DNA of 46,566 bases from an uncultured Bacteroidota bacterium. Lineage in GTDB: Bacteria; Bacteroidota; Bacteroidia; UKL13-3. The DNA lies in the NCBI GenBank assembly GCA_903910445.1, contig CAIVZR010000070.1:1-46566 (forward strand), read 5' to 3'. Position numbers and translations under genes: made by a program. The notes beneath the pieces are model-generated. The model searched no databases and was not told where the DNA came from. It was given only the letters and a program-made list of their open reading frames with translations. The number at the start of each line of letters is the position of its first letter. Positions within the stretch are counted from its first letter, which is position 1. Shown one piece after another: positions 9,501 through 18,301 of this stretch.

Positions 9501-11546
9501 TGGAATTGGACGCGCAATCACAACAATTCGAATACTATCATAGTTTTCACAGCCAGCTAGATTAAGCGTTCTTAAATAGATTTTTGTAGTTGCTGGTGGG
9601 CTAATATAGGGTTTCCTCACCGTTGAATCACGAATACTAAAATTGCTATACCATTTATATTTATAGGCAGGGTCACAATTCAATTGCAGGCTATCTCCCA
9701 AGCAAAGCGTATCATCTGGATTAATGATATTTGCTACGGGGCGCTCTATTGCGGCATCATTCAGGCTCTTATTACTTCGAACCAAAGGAGCCGAGGCTTC
9801 CACGCGGAATCGATAGCCTAACCCATTGGGAAGGTTCTTTGGTATTTTAACCAGGATACTATCATGATTAGAACCCACCTTTTGACCTACGTATTGATAT
9901 GCTTGCCACCCTCCATTGCCATCACTAATCATCGCTCTGTAAATATTCGAGTCGGCATACACACCATAGGCATCATATTTTAAATAGAATGAATCACCAG
10001 GGCAATACGTCGCTTTTGTTTTATCAATTAGAATAAAGTTATCGTCTTCAAAATGGGCAAGATAAGTACCCCAACTGGTCCCATTCACATTTCCATAACT
10101 GGTAGCAGTATCGGCATTTAGATAGAACTTGAGATTGGGCTGATTAAATCCAGTCATGTAGATACTTCCAAAATCATTAACACTGATGCCATATCCATAA
10201 GCCCAGGAATTGGAGCCATTATTTGAGCTTCCTCTCACACTCCAAGAACAATCACCGTTCGCCTTAAATTTTACACCATACGTATGATAGCCCCAGGATT
10301 GATTATTGGCTGGAAACGGGGTGCTACAAATATAACCAGTGGTAGAAGCATTTGTATAGGTATAACCAGTAACAAAACAGGCACCTGAAGCATTCGCACA
10401 TACATCATACCCCCACGCCCAAGTATTGGAATTGTTTTGGATATTGCGCGCCCACAAGAAGTCTCCATTGGTATTTAATTTTGCAACAAAGGTTCCATAG
10501 CCAGTGGTGGATGCAGATAGTGAGATAGATCCAAAGGTACCAGTGCCACTATAATATCCCGTGACGTATAAATTTCCAAATCCATCTCCGCCAATTGAAT
10601 AGGCATAGCCATAGGTGCTGCCTCCCGGACAATTGATAGCCCATTGGGGTACTCCAGTGGAGGAATATTTTGCAATAAATCCATGATAAGTATTGGTGCC
10701 TGAACTTAAGGCTATTGAAACAGTAGGCGATATAGCACCGATTCCACAAAGCGATCCCTGCCAAATCTTATTATCAAAGGTCACCGTACCATAATAATAT
10801 CCAGTAATATAGGCGTTGGATGAATCGTCAACGGAAACATCCCAACTATAGGCCCATTGTCCAGTTCCAGCCGATCTTACCCAAATTAAAACGCCACTGG
10901 CGTTGTACTTGGCAAGAAATATATCATAATTCGATCCACTAGCTTGAACACAGGTATTACTCAAGGGGCTCGTCTGACTTAAGAACTGGCATTGATTGGT
11001 GAAAGTTCCTGTTACGTATACAGTCCCATTGGGAGAACAATCAACCCCATTGGCATATTCGTAACTGCCACTTCCAAAACGATTTACCCATAAACAGGCT
11101 CCATTCTTATTGTATTTCGCCAAAAAGCCATCTGTATTACCCCAGGCGGTCATTGTTTTTCCGTTCCCATAATTACAAGTTCCAGAAAATGTTCCTACCA
11201 AATAACAATTATCTGCTGTATCAACTGCACACGAATAACCATAGTCATTGCCAGTACTTCCAGCAGTGGTTAGCCATACTAAGGTACCTGTGGTATCATA
11301 TTTTGCAAGAAAAATATCTTGTCCTCCATAACTAGATACACTGCCGCTGGCTCCACCCCCAAAATTGGCAGTGCCTGAAAAATAACCAGTGACATAAACA
11401 TTTCCATGTTTATCAGTAGCACTTCGGTAATAAGCCATGCCATTCCCACCTCCACCATTATAGCTGGCACCTTGAGCCCAACGGAATCGTTGCGCAGCAG
11501 TTGAAAGGGATAGAATACAAAGTAAGAAGAGTAAAAAATGTCTCAT
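6522..11546 (-). CDS. Giant T9SS surface protein: SBBP repeats, ten Ig-like repeats, PKD, type B sorting domain
   Basis: A secreted 1674-residue protein. A signal peptide (MRHFLLFLLCILSLSTAAQ) is followed by about seven SBBP beta-propeller-like repeats with cores such as GNVYVTGYFSGTANF (about 20-490), and a transition domain (about 495-600). Next come ten tandem Ig-like repeats of 80-90 residues (about 605-1420), each opening with a C-x-G core such as DTTICKGQS, carrying a GGY/GGD-x-Y-x-W/Y strand and ending with a YRVVLSDGCT-like strand. One clear PKD domain (YLWYFGDGS) and one weaker one follow. The last about 90 residues (FMPNIFSPNNDEKNE, KVYDRWGTLVYKS, GWDGMFRGE, YIYQI) match the gliding-motility-associated type B T9SS sorting domain. 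Likely exported by T9SS and surface-bound; adhesin or matrix role is inference only. Confidence 0.9.
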   Translation of the reverse strand: MRHFLLFLLCILSLSTAAQRFRWAQGASYNGGGGNGMAYYRSATDKHGNVYVTGYFSGTANFGGGASGSVSSYGGQDIFLAKYDTTGTLVWLTTAGSTGNDYGYSCAVDTADNCYLVGTFSGTCNYGNGKTMTAWGNTDGFLAKYNKNGACLWVNRFGSGSYEYANGVDCSPNGTVYVTGTFTNQCQFLSQTSPLSNTCVQASGSNYDIFLAKYNASGVLIWVRSAGTGQWAYSWDVSVDDSSNAYITGYYYGTVTFDNKIWQGSLCGIGAISPTVSIALSSGTNTYHGFIAKYSSTGVPQWAINCPGGSTYGYAYSIGGDGFGNLYVTGYYSGTGTFGSISLSASTTGYGTFVAKLNTNGDFLWARNIQNNSNTWAWGYDVCANASGACFVTGYTYTNASTTGYICSTPFPANNQSWGYHTYGVKFKANGDCSWSVRGSSNNGSNSWAYGYGISVNDFGSIYMTGFNQPNLKFYLNADTATSYGNVNGTSWGTYLAHFEDDNFILIDKTKATYCPGDSFYLKYDAYGVYADSNIYRAMISDGNGGWQAYQYVGQKVGSNHDSILVKIPKNLPNGLGYRFRVEASAPLVRSNKSLNDAAIERPVANIINPDDTLCLGDSLQLNCDPAYKYKWYSNFSIRDSTVRKPYISPPATTKIYLRTLNLAGCENYDSIRIVVIARPIPNAGRDTSVCIGDSLQLLATGGTYYRWYPVIGLSDSTKANPKVLLNATSRTYHVIVGNGFCVEEDSVILTGRTPLQITGYTDTTICKGQSTVLHANPTGGYSRGYTLSWNNGVGTGNYLVVTPSTTTTYRVVLSDGCTILNDTQFITVTVRPKLTVTPRLDTTICKGQSVLLYANGIGGYSPNYSFSWSNNAGNGKQVMVSPQTTTTYKVLLRDNCTASNDSANVTVFVRGDLDVTASNDTSICIGQSAALHIINTSGGDNLNYHYDWYNSSNLLISNNAICNVSPAITSNYYVVVTDNCTSKTDTDYVTVFVRNKLDVTAMADTTICKGTATLLKVKSAIGGYALNYTYSWYDASFNLVGTGAQTLSPIINSPSKYYVLLRDNCTSVTDTDEVEIFHHSPLKITARIDSVICIGQAVYLYGKAQGGDSLHYTYKWLDSTTNALVGYGNYLSVVPSATTTYKVVLSDNCTPKTDTDYVKIKHRPALVIKFPNDTTICRGNSVDLFVDGSGGDSTSYEFKWNNGAGSGKSTKVTPLVTSSYKVVLTDFCTLKSDSAIIKVTVLDPLKINAGADKNICYGQFTTITPPLTNGGKPTGYGYAWYNLTTNTIVGTTKSLTVNPLATTTYRVVFTDNCTVAKDSDEVVVVVQPTLKVKIISPSVTVCRGTNISLQSQGSGGYDATLFQYKWSQNLGNKANINFAPDSTRYYKVTLSDGCSLPVSDSILINVEQLPQPQFTVADSIGCNPFTVNFLDASSNNTNNRYLWYFGDGSQDTIPNPTHTYNKVGKYKVELRLTSPTGCTNIISKPDYIVSNITPIAKFNSNPVKVKASDGSVYFTNQSSYSDSLQMQYGDGQQLSWTAKNQWFHKYTDTGVYIAQLTVKNKFNCTASAFDTIVVEEDYNYFMPNIFSPNNDEKNEILKPSLTFVDHYTMKVYDRWGTLVYKSPDQHCDAKQTCGWDGMFRGEPAPEAVYIYQIYILDKDFNEHYEKGTFILVR

Positions 11547-11566
11547 TCAAAAATATGGCAAAAAAG

Positions 11567-11574
11567 CAAAGTTA
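11567..11574 (-). promoter_or_regulatory. Candidate -7 element of the giant surface protein gene
   Basis: On the minus strand this reads TAACTTTG, a perfect TAnnTTTG match, 20 bases upstream of the ATG at 11546. No convincing -33 TTTG is found at the expected distance. The remaining bases 11575-11724 hold no gene that I can see. Confidence 0.5.
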
Positions 11575-11724
11575 AAAATTATCTTAAATAAATCTAAATA
11601 GTTTTGTCATAAAATAGCAATTCATTCAAATGGGTAAAACCTAGAGAAGAACTCATTTAAATTTTGACGAATAAAAGTAACGAGGTTGCGTGTCATAAAC
11701 ACAGTTTTCGATTAATTTATGCAT

Positions 11725-11755
11725 AAAAAAAGCATCCATTTTATTGGATGCTTTT
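11725..11755 (-). terminator. Intrinsic terminator of the Omp28-like gene
   Basis: GCATCCA (11732-11738) pairs with TGGATGC (11745-11751), extended by four A-T pairs, with a 6-base loop. Read on the minus strand, the stem is followed by an uninterrupted run of Ts. It lies 21 bases past the stop codon of the Omp28-like lipoprotein gene. Confidence 0.88.
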
Positions 11756-11776
11756 ATAATTTGTAAACTAAAATTA

Positions 11777-12640
11777 CTATTTAATTTCAGTGCAATTCTC
11801 AAATTTGTAAATGCCACTTGCATCTTTATTCCAAATAACAACAGCATAACGAAGGTTCGCTACTTTCCAAGCACTGTTTAAAGTAGTAGTTAAAGTTTTT
11901 GAAACTATTTTTCCTGTTTCTGCTGCACCTGTTGAAAGCGACTCACCAAAAGTAACGCCAAAAGCGCCACGCAATACATGATCATGTACTTGGGTTGCAT
12001 TACTTCCACCAGTAGCAAGGGCTTGTGAGGCAACGATTCCATCTTCTAATACATAGGCAGCAACATAATAGTCGCCATTGGCCCCGGAAAAGAATTTAGC
12101 TTTAACATCCAATGTTACCGTGGTTCCATTAACAGTTTTACCAACATAACAATTTACCACAGCAGCCTGTGAAGTTGTTTTGTCTGATTCTCCTTTAATT
12201 TTAATGGCAGTTTGATTAATATCACTGTATACTCCAGCCGGGAAAATTAAAGTCGACCCTCCAGCAACACGTGGTACCGAGGTGGTTTTATATTGTGTGT
12301 AGTTTTGCAACTCGTTTCCAGCTGCACACGACAAAGCGTCAGATGCATGAACACTCATGGCAACCAAGTTGTTTTCACCAATAAGTTCAATGGCTTTAGC
12401 AAATCCCGGGATTCCATAGGAACCGCATGGTGGGCACCAAGTACCGGTAATATCCATGATGAAAAAACGTTGTTTTGAATCAGCCGATTGACAAGAGCCA
12501 TCGCTTTCGGTAGCTGCCTTGTTAAAATTTACTGAATTGGGGTCAGTACAGCCTTTCACTGCGTTGCTTTTTTTGCCGCAGGATTGTGTTAATGTAGTAA
12601 GCGTAAATGCTACAACAAAAAATGTGAAAATTTGTTTCAT
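11777..12640 (-). CDS. Omp28-related lipoprotein with a thioredoxin-like CPPC motif
   Basis: A 287-residue exported lipoprotein. The start is set at MKQIFTFFVVAF, giving a short lipoprotein signal peptide with lipobox LTQSC (lipid-modified Cys21). A longer frame upstream would add 27 basic residues and spoil the signal. A Cys-bracketed module, GCTDPNSVNFN...DGSC (30-50), common in Bacteroidota surface proteins, precedes a thioredoxin-like segment, MDITGTWCPPCG, with C69-P-P-C72. The rest (about 75-287) is beta-rich and resembles Omp28-family proteins. Localisation should be the outer or inner membrane facing the periplasm or surface. Redox activity is possible from the CxxC but not proven; Omp28 proteins have no settled function. 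Followed by a strong terminator. Confidence 0.82.
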   Translation of the reverse strand: MKQIFTFFVVAFTLTTLTQSCGKKSNAVKGCTDPNSVNFNKAATESDGSCQSADSKQRFFIMDITGTWCPPCGSYGIPGFAKAIELIGENNLVAMSVHASDALSCAAGNELQNYTQYKTTSVPRVAGGSTLIFPAGVYSDINQTAIKIKGESDKTTSQAAVVNCYVGKTVNGTTVTLDVKAKFFSGANGDYYVAAYVLEDGIVASQALATGGSNATQVHDHVLRGAFGVTFGESLSTGAAETGKIVSKTLTTTLNSAWKVANLRYAVVIWNKDASGIYKFENCTEIK

Positions 12641-12893
12641 GATGTATGATTTGATTTTTTTTTGAATTTCTCTTTTTGCAAGTAAAATTAAAAAAACCAC
12701 TTTTGGAAATTTATCATACATTTTTTTTAAAATATGACTTTAGGGTCTTAGATATCAAGAGTATAGTAAATGCCCGCAAAATCGTAATCATAATATTAGA
12801 GAAATGAATCATTTGGGGTATTACCAGAGTATTCTTATAAACAAATAACAAAGCATTTGCAAAAATTACTTTCTATTGGCGTAAAATTGCAAT

Positions 12894-13478
12894 ATGAAAG
12901 GTCTCAGAGTCATTCTTCTTTTCGCATTTATTTATTTCTGCTTGCCATCTCAATCGCAAGTTGTTGATTCCAGCGAAGATGAACCAATTGCCAAGGCACC
13001 CCCAGCAGATACTGCTGTTCATGCCCTCGACTGGGATAAGGTGAAGGACAATCTCGTTTTTGGAGGTAGTCTTGGTTTGCAATTTTATTCTCCATATACC
13101 CTTTTTATTATTTCTCCTCAGGTAGGATATAAGGTGCGTGAAAACACCATCGTGGGTGCGGGTTTGCAAATGTTTGGAGTTACAAGTAAGTATAATAGCT
13201 ACTTTCAATATGGCCCCGACATATTTATTCGTCAACATATTGCCGAAACTTTTTTTGCACAGGCTCAATTTGAATATATTAATTTTGAAAATTATATCTT
13301 GCCGGGCAAAAGAATCTGGAATCCTGGAATGTTATTAGGTATTGGTTATGGTACCTATGGATATAGTCTAGGACTTTTCACCGATTTGGTGCAGTCAAAG
13401 AATAGTGAATATGTTTACCCAGGTCAGATATATATTGGTAGGTTGCCTTTGTTTTTCAGGGCACAGATATTTTTTTAA
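12894..13478 (+). CDS. Small outer-membrane beta-barrel protein of unknown function
   Basis: 194 residues, with a signal peptide (MKGLRVILLFAFIYFCLPSQSQ) and a short acidic/proline linker. Alternating hydrophobic strands rich in Gly and aromatics follow (LVFGGSLGLQFYSPYTLFI, TIVGAGLQMFGV, LLGIGYGTYGYSLGLF), and the chain ends in Phe-Phe, as barrel proteins often do. An 8-10 strand outer-membrane barrel is the best reading; no family name can be given. It lies 15 bases before the methionine aminotransferase start, so the two are probably co-transcribed, without an obvious functional link. TAAAATTG upstream (about 12881) is an imperfect -7 match. Confidence 0.75.
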   Translation: MKGLRVILLFAFIYFCLPSQSQVVDSSEDEPIAKAPPADTAVHALDWDKVKDNLVFGGSLGLQFYSPYTLFIISPQVGYKVRENTIVGAGLQMFGVTSKYNSYFQYGPDIFIRQHIAETFFAQAQFEYINFENYILPGKRIWNPGMLLGIGYGTYGYSLGLFTDLVQSKNSEYVYPGQIYIGRLPLFFRAQIFF

Positions 13479-13493
13479 TAAACAAATGAACTA

Positions 13494-14651
13494 ATGCAAT
13501 TTAATGGTCTCCTAAAATCAAAACTTTCCGGGGTTGGTACAAGTATTTTCTCTGTGATGTCGCAACTTGCCACCGAAAACCAAGCGATTAATTTAGCTCA
13601 AGGTTTTCCTAATTTCATGTGTAGTAAAGAATTGATTTCTTTGGTGAACAAATTCATGAATAAAGGATTCAATCAATACGCCCCAATGCCAGGACTGCTT
13701 GCACTGCGTGAGCAAATTGCAATAAAAACAGAAAAGCAATATTCGGCAGTATATAATCCAGAAACCGAAGTAACCATTACTCCCGGAGGAACGCTTGCCA
13801 TCTATGCTGCCATTGAAGCGCTGGTAACTCCTGGTGATGAGGTAATCATTATTGAACCCTGTTACGACTCCTATACACCATCTGTTCGGTTGGCTGGTGG
13901 CGTAGCCAAATACGCAAGGTTACAATACCCAAAATACACTATCGACTGGAATGATGTAAAGAAACTGGTGTCATTCAAAACGCGTCTTATCATCATCAAT
14001 ACCCCTCATAACCCAACAGGTAGCGTGCTCTCCGCTTCCGATATGCAAAAGCTGGAAAAGATTGTTGAGAATACAGATATCATCGTGATTAGTGATGAGG
14101 TATACGAACATATTATTTTCGATGGGCTCGAACATCAAAGTGTTTGCCGCTTTCCAAAATTAGCTGAACATAGTGTAGTAATCAGTTCATTTGGCAAAAC
14201 ATATCATACCACTGGCTGGAAACTGGGTTATTTTTTAGCACCCGAAAACATCACTCGGGAAATTAGAAAGGCCTACCAATTCATGGCTTTCGCAGCCAAT
14301 ACGCCCATGCAACACGCCTTGGCCGAATTCTTAAAAAGGGAAAATGAGTATTTGGAATTAGGTGCATTCTATCAAGAAAAACGCGACTTCTTTAGAAAAT
14401 TATTGAAAGGTAGTAAGTTTAAATTGATGAGCTGCAGTGGTAGCTATTTTCAAAGTGTAGGCTATGAAAAAATTACCGACATGAACGATGTTGAATTTGC
14501 GAAAAAGCTTACCATAGAAAATAAAATAGCAAGTATTCCTACTTCAGTATTTTATCATAATAACGCGGATAATAAAGTGCTACGACTCTGCTTTGCCAAA
14601 GATCAAGATACCTTGGAGAAAGCAGCAGAGGCCTTGATGAAGATAGAATAA
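13494..14651 (+). CDS. Methionine aminotransferase (YbdL-like, PLP class I/II)
   Basis: A cytoplasmic PLP enzyme of 385 residues, close to E. coli YbdL. It transfers the amino group from methionine or aromatic amino acids to 2-oxo acids and can act in the methionine salvage pathway. Evidence: INLAQGFPNF near the N-terminus, TPGGTLAIYAAIEALVTPGDEVIIIEPCYDSY, NTPHNPTG, VISDEVYEHI, and the PLP-lysine motif SSFGKTYHTTGWKLGY with Lys235 (YbdL uses Lys236). The Cys/Met enzyme gene at 20.1 kb is distant, so substrate choice rests on family resemblance. A kynurenine-oxoglutarate transaminase-like activity is the main alternative. It ends 2 bases from the recO stop codon in tail-to-tail orientation. 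Confidence 0.88.
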   Translation: MQFNGLLKSKLSGVGTSIFSVMSQLATENQAINLAQGFPNFMCSKELISLVNKFMNKGFNQYAPMPGLLALREQIAIKTEKQYSAVYNPETEVTITPGGTLAIYAAIEALVTPGDEVIIIEPCYDSYTPSVRLAGGVAKYARLQYPKYTIDWNDVKKLVSFKTRLIIINTPHNPTGSVLSASDMQKLEKIVENTDIIVISDEVYEHIIFDGLEHQSVCRFPKLAEHSVVISSFGKTYHTTGWKLGYFLAPENITREIRKAYQFMAFAANTPMQHALAEFLKRENEYLELGAFYQEKRDFFRKLLKGSKFKLMSCSGSYFQSVGYEKITDMNDVEFAKKLTIENKIASIPTSVFYHNNADNKVLRLCFAKDQDTLEKAAEALMKIE

Positions 14652-14653
14652 TT

Positions 14654-15382
14654 TTAGCCTCTCAGTACTTCGGAAAGTACAACATGGGATCTGATTTCTC
14701 GGAAATTAAGTAAGTGAATCCTGTAATAATTTAATAGGCCCTGAAGTAACTCGGCTCGTAATGCATTACTCCATTTTAACTCACCAATCTGCGTTGCATC
14801 CGAGTTTAATAAAGTCTTTAATGCGTTGCTCTCCGCTTCCATGAAAAAATCGGAATGTAAATTACGGGTACTCGTAAAAACCCCATCTCGCATATCAAAA
14901 TACAATTCAGAATCTCCATTTTCATTCGGATACAACCCCAAATAACGGCTGTACCTCACCAAGAAAAAATGTGGGAATAAAGATGGCAGTGAAGGCGTAT
15001 CGTTCAAATATTTCAAGGTGCTTTCAATAAATTCATATAAATCTTCATGGGCCGCCTCATCTGCAATCGTTTTATAGAGCACCTCTGCAATAAATAACGC
15101 AGTGGCTTGCTTGCTGAAATTGCTCTGTATTTGATGCATTGGCGACAAGCATTGGGCCTCTTTGATGGAATTAAATGCCGCCGCGGTCTTTCGGCCATCA
15201 ATATCCATGGTTATGATGGTCAATGGAATAAATAAGGATGCCTTGAGGGAACTTTTTCTACTCCTAAATCCTTTAACCATAAAACTTTTCAACCCAAATT
15301 CACGAGTAAAAATTTTTACTATCAACCCATTATCGCCGTATTTCAACGAATGTAGTACAATTCCCTCCGTTTTTTGAAGCAT
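14654..15382 (-). CDS. recO: DNA repair protein RecO
   Basis: 242 residues, normal length. RecO works with RecF and RecR to load RecA on SSB-coated gaps. The N-terminal OB-fold is visible in TEGIVLHSLKYGDNGLIVKIFTRE and continues through GLKSFMVKGFR. The C-terminal helical domain follows, with AEVLYKTIADEAAHEDLYEF and LPSLFPHFFLVRYSRYLGLYP. The zinc-binding cysteines found in some RecO proteins are absent. Convergent with the aminotransferase gene, and divergent from sdhC with 173 bases between the two start codons. Confidence 0.93.
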   Translation of the reverse strand: MLQKTEGIVLHSLKYGDNGLIVKIFTREFGLKSFMVKGFRSRKSSLKASLFIPLTIITMDIDGRKTAAAFNSIKEAQCLSPMHQIQSNFSKQATALFIAEVLYKTIADEAAHEDLYEFIESTLKYLNDTPSLPSLFPHFFLVRYSRYLGLYPNENGDSELYFDMRDGVFTSTRNLHSDFFMEAESNALKTLLNSDATQIGELKWSNALRAELLQGLLNYYRIHLLNFREIRSHVVLSEVLRG

Positions 15383-15508
15383 TATTTAGAGTAGATATAA
15401 TTAGTGTAAAACATTTGAACGGGAATCATAGAATAAGTTTTGAAAATTCAAAAGTACGTATCTATCTTCGCTCAATTTTTTTAAAGTGCTGATTTTTAAA
15501 ATTTGCGC

Positions 15509-15516
15509 TAAGTTTG
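15509..15516 (+). promoter_or_regulatory. Candidate -7 element of the sdhCAB operon
   Basis: TAAGTTTG, a perfect TAnnTTTG match, 39 bases upstream of the sdhC ATG at 15556. It overlaps a possible in-frame TTG codon at 15514, which argues against that upstream start. A second near-match (TAAAATTTG) lies 8 bases earlier. A -33 TTTG at the right spacing is not evident. Confidence 0.55.
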
Positions 15517-15555
15517 AGATCACAAAATAACGAATTTTTAACGGTTAATCTTACA

Positions 15556-16233
15556 ATGAACTGGTTTACACAAACACTTAATTCCACCCTTGGTAAAAAA
15601 TATGTGATGGGGATCACGGGGCTTTTTCTTATGTTGTTTCTAGTTGTTCACTGTGGCATCAATGCCTTAGTGTTTTTTCCCGACGATGGGGAATTATTCA
15701 ACAGAGCAGCGCATTTTATGGCCACTAACTTTTTCATCCGTATGGGTGAGGTAGTGTTATTTCTAGGTATCATTTGGCATGTTATACAATCGGCCATTGT
15801 TACTCGTACCAATGCCAAAGCGCGTCCGCAAGGATATGCCAAATTCGCAAACAGCAGTCCTTGGTACAGCCGTAGCATGGGTTTGTTAGGAACATTAATC
15901 CTAATTTTCTTGGTTATTCACTTGGCGCATTTCTGGGTGAAATCGCGTATCACTGGATTGGAAGAAGTTAACTACGGTTCAGAGAAAATGGAAGATTTGT
16001 ATATTAAAATGGTAGAGACTTTCTCTAATTTATGGGTAGTAATCGTGTATGTAGTAGCGATGATTTCTCTTTCATACCACTTAATGCATGGTTTTCAATC
16101 GGCTTTCCAAACATTTGGTATCAATCATAAAAAATACACCCCACTCATTCAAATGATTGGTATGATTTACAGTATTGTATTGCCACTTCTTTTCGCTGCC
16201 ATGCCAATCGTAATTTATCTTAGAGGTTATTAA
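15556..16233 (+). CDS. sdhC: Succinate dehydrogenase cytochrome b subunit
   Basis: Membrane anchor of complex II, 225 residues with five hydrophobic segments, the single-subunit di-heme type (Wolinella/Bacillus b558-like) that replaces separate SdhC and SdhD. Candidate heme ligands are histidines inside helices: His32 (VVHCG), His75 (IIWHVIQ), His122/His125 (VIHLAHFWVK) and His175/His178 (SYHLMHGFQSAF). The start at MNWFTQTLNSTLGKKY is preferred over a TTG codon 42 bases upstream, which lies within the promoter motif. First gene of sdhCAB; sdhA follows after 48 bases. Passes electrons from SdhB to menaquinone. Confidence 0.95.
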   Translation: MNWFTQTLNSTLGKKYVMGITGLFLMLFLVVHCGINALVFFPDDGELFNRAAHFMATNFFIRMGEVVLFLGIIWHVIQSAIVTRTNAKARPQGYAKFANSSPWYSRSMGLLGTLILIFLVIHLAHFWVKSRITGLEEVNYGSEKMEDLYIKMVETFSNLWVVIVYVVAMISLSYHLMHGFQSAFQTFGINHKKYTPLIQMIGMIYSIVLPLLFAAMPIVIYLRGY

Positions 16234-16281
16234 GTTTTAAAATTCACCACAGTATTCTCTGTGTTATTAATATAAAATATC

Positions 16282-18261
16282 ATGTCTAAATTAGAGTCTA
16301 AAATACCCGAAGGAACTATCGAAACCAAATGGAGTAAGTATAAAAGTTCGGTTCCTTTAGTTAATCCAGCCAACAAACGTAATCTCGAAATCCTCATTGT
16401 AGGTTCCGGATTGGCAGGTGCCTCAGCGGCAGCCTCCTTGGCCGAATTAGGATATAAAGTAAAAGTTTTTTGTTTCCAAGATTCTCCTCGTCGTGCGCAT
16501 AGTATCGCGGCTCAAGGAGGTATCAATGCTGCAAAAAATTATCAAAATGATGGAGATAGCGTTCATCGCCTTTTCTATGACACAATTAAAGGTGGCGACT
16601 ACCGTGCCCGCGAAGGAAATGTTCATCGCTTAGCAGAAGTAAGTACCGCCATCATCGACCAATGTGTGGCGCAAGGGGTGCCATTTGCACGTGAATATGG
16701 GGGTTTATTGAGTAACCGCTCCTTCGGTGGAACTCAAGTGCAACGTACCTTTTATGCTGCAGGTCAAACGGGTCAACAATTATTGCTCGGAGCCTATTCA
16801 GCCCTCGAACGTCAAGTGGGAATGGGTACCGTAGAAATGTATAACCGCCACGAGATGCTTGATGTTGTTACGATTGATGGCAAGGCTCGTGGTTTAATTG
16901 TGAAAAATTTAATCACTGGCGAACTAGAACGTTTCTTCGGTCACGCGGTATTGCTTTGTACTGGTGGATACGGAAATGTATTCTACCTTAGTACCAACGC
17001 GATGGGATCGAATGTTACCGCTGCTTGGCGTGCACATAAGCAAGGTGCCGTAATGGGTAACCCATGCTTCACTCAAATTCACCCTACCTGTATTCCTGTA
17101 AGTGGTGATCATCAGTCGAAATTAACCCTCATGAGCGAATCGCTTCGTAATGACGGACGTATATGGGTTCCAAAAAAGGAAGGCGATAACCGCAGCCCAG
17201 TAGATATTCCAGAAGATGAACGCGATTATTATTTGGAAAGAAGATACCCGGCTTTTGGTAACTTAGTACCTCGCGACGTAGCAAGCCGTGCTGCCAAAGA
17301 ACGCTGTGATGCTGGATTTGGAGTAGGTCCAAGTAAAATGGCAGTATACCTCGATTTCAAATTTAATATGATGCGTTATGGTAAAGTAGAAGCTACCAAA
17401 ATGGGACTTCAAAATGCCAGCGACGACGAAATATTACGTTTAGGAAAAGAAGTAATCAAAGAAAAATATGGTAACCTGTTCGATATGTATAAACAGATTA
17501 CCGGTGAGAATCCATACGAAATGCCAATGAGAATTTACCCTGCGGTACACTATACCATGGGTGGCTTATGGGTCGATTACGAATTGATGACTACGGTACC
17601 CGGAATGTATTGCCTTGGTGAAGCGAACTTTAGCGACCATGGTGCCAATCGTTTAGGTGCTTCGGCGCTAATGCAAGGCTTGGCCGATGGATACTTCGTT
17701 ATCCCTTACACTATCGGTTCGTACCTAAGTAAAGAAATTGCTACCAAAGCTATTGATACCAGCCATCCTGCATTTGTTGAAGCAGAAGGCCGTGTGCAAA
17801 AGGTAATGGATCAGTTGCTCAATATCAAAGGCACTAAAACCGTTGAAAGTTTCCACAAACGATTGGGTAAAATCATGTGGGATAAATGCGGCATGGCTCG
17901 TAACGAAAAAGGATTGAAAGAAGCTATTGTAGAAATACAAGCACTTCGTAAAGAATTTTGGAGCGACCTACGCGTACCTGGAACACAGCATGAATTCAAC
18001 CCCGAACTCGATCGTGCCTTCCGCGTTGCCGACTTCCTCGAACTTGGCGAGTTGATGTGTATCGACGCCCTAAATCGTTCAGAAAGTTGTGGTGGACATT
18101 TCCGTGAAGAATCGCAAACAGAAGAAGGAGAAGCATTACGTGATGATAATAATTACGCCTATGTTGCTGCCTGGGAATACAAAGGAGAGAGCCAATGGGA
18201 ATTGTTTAAGGAAGATTTGAAATTTGAAAACATTAAAATTGCTCAACGTAGCTATAAATAA
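16282..18261 (+). CDS. sdhA: Succinate dehydrogenase/fumarate reductase flavoprotein subunit
   Basis: The 659-residue FAD subunit of complex II, oxidising succinate to fumarate at the cytoplasmic face of the membrane. The dinucleotide fold is at [36 protein letters not shown] carries His73, the expected covalent FAD ligand. Substrate-site motifs include [39 protein letters not shown] and the capping segment [12 protein letters not shown]. The long C-terminal helical domain is typical of the Bacteroidota-type enzyme. Second gene of the operon; sdhB starts 40 bases downstream. The direction (SDH or fumarate reductase) cannot be set by sequence. Confidence 0.97.
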   Translation: MSKLESKIPEGTIETKWSKYKSSVPLVNPANKRNLEILIVGSGLAGASAAASLAELGYKVKVFCFQDSPRRAHSIAAQGGINAAKNYQNDGDSVHRLFYDTIKGGDYRAREGNVHRLAEVSTAIIDQCVAQGVPFAREYGGLLSNRSFGGTQVQRTFYAAGQTGQQLLLGAYSALERQVGMGTVEMYNRHEMLDVVTIDGKARGLIVKNLITGELERFFGHAVLLCTGGYGNVFYLSTNAMGSNVTAAWRAHKQGAVMGNPCFTQIHPTCIPVSGDHQSKLTLMSESLRNDGRIWVPKKEGDNRSPVDIPEDERDYYLERRYPAFGNLVPRDVASRAAKERCDAGFGVGPSKMAVYLDFKFNMMRYGKVEATKMGLQNASDDEILRLGKEVIKEKYGNLFDMYKQITGENPYEMPMRIYPAVHYTMGGLWVDYELMTTVPGMYCLGEANFSDHGANRLGASALMQGLADGYFVIPYTIGSYLSKEIATKAIDTSHPAFVEAEGRVQKVMDQLLNIKGTKTVESFHKRLGKIMWDKCGMARNEKGLKEAIVEIQALRKEFWSDLRVPGTQHEFNPELDRAFRVADFLELGELMCIDALNRSESCGGHFREESQTEEGEALRDDNNYAYVAAWEYKGESQWELFKEDLKFENIKIAQRSYK

Positions 18262-18301
18262 TTTAAGGAAATAAAGTTCTAACCAGAGATCAAAATATAC
18301 C

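Noticed and set aside
7300-9720. CRISPR-like or satellite repeat array
   Set aside because: The repeats are protein-coding, about 250 bases long, imperfect and in one open frame.
15514-15555. Extended sdhC beginning at a TTG codon
   Set aside because: The TTG lies within the perfect -7 motif TAAGTTTG, and the added residues are not like the usual SdhC N-terminus; ATG 15556 fits.
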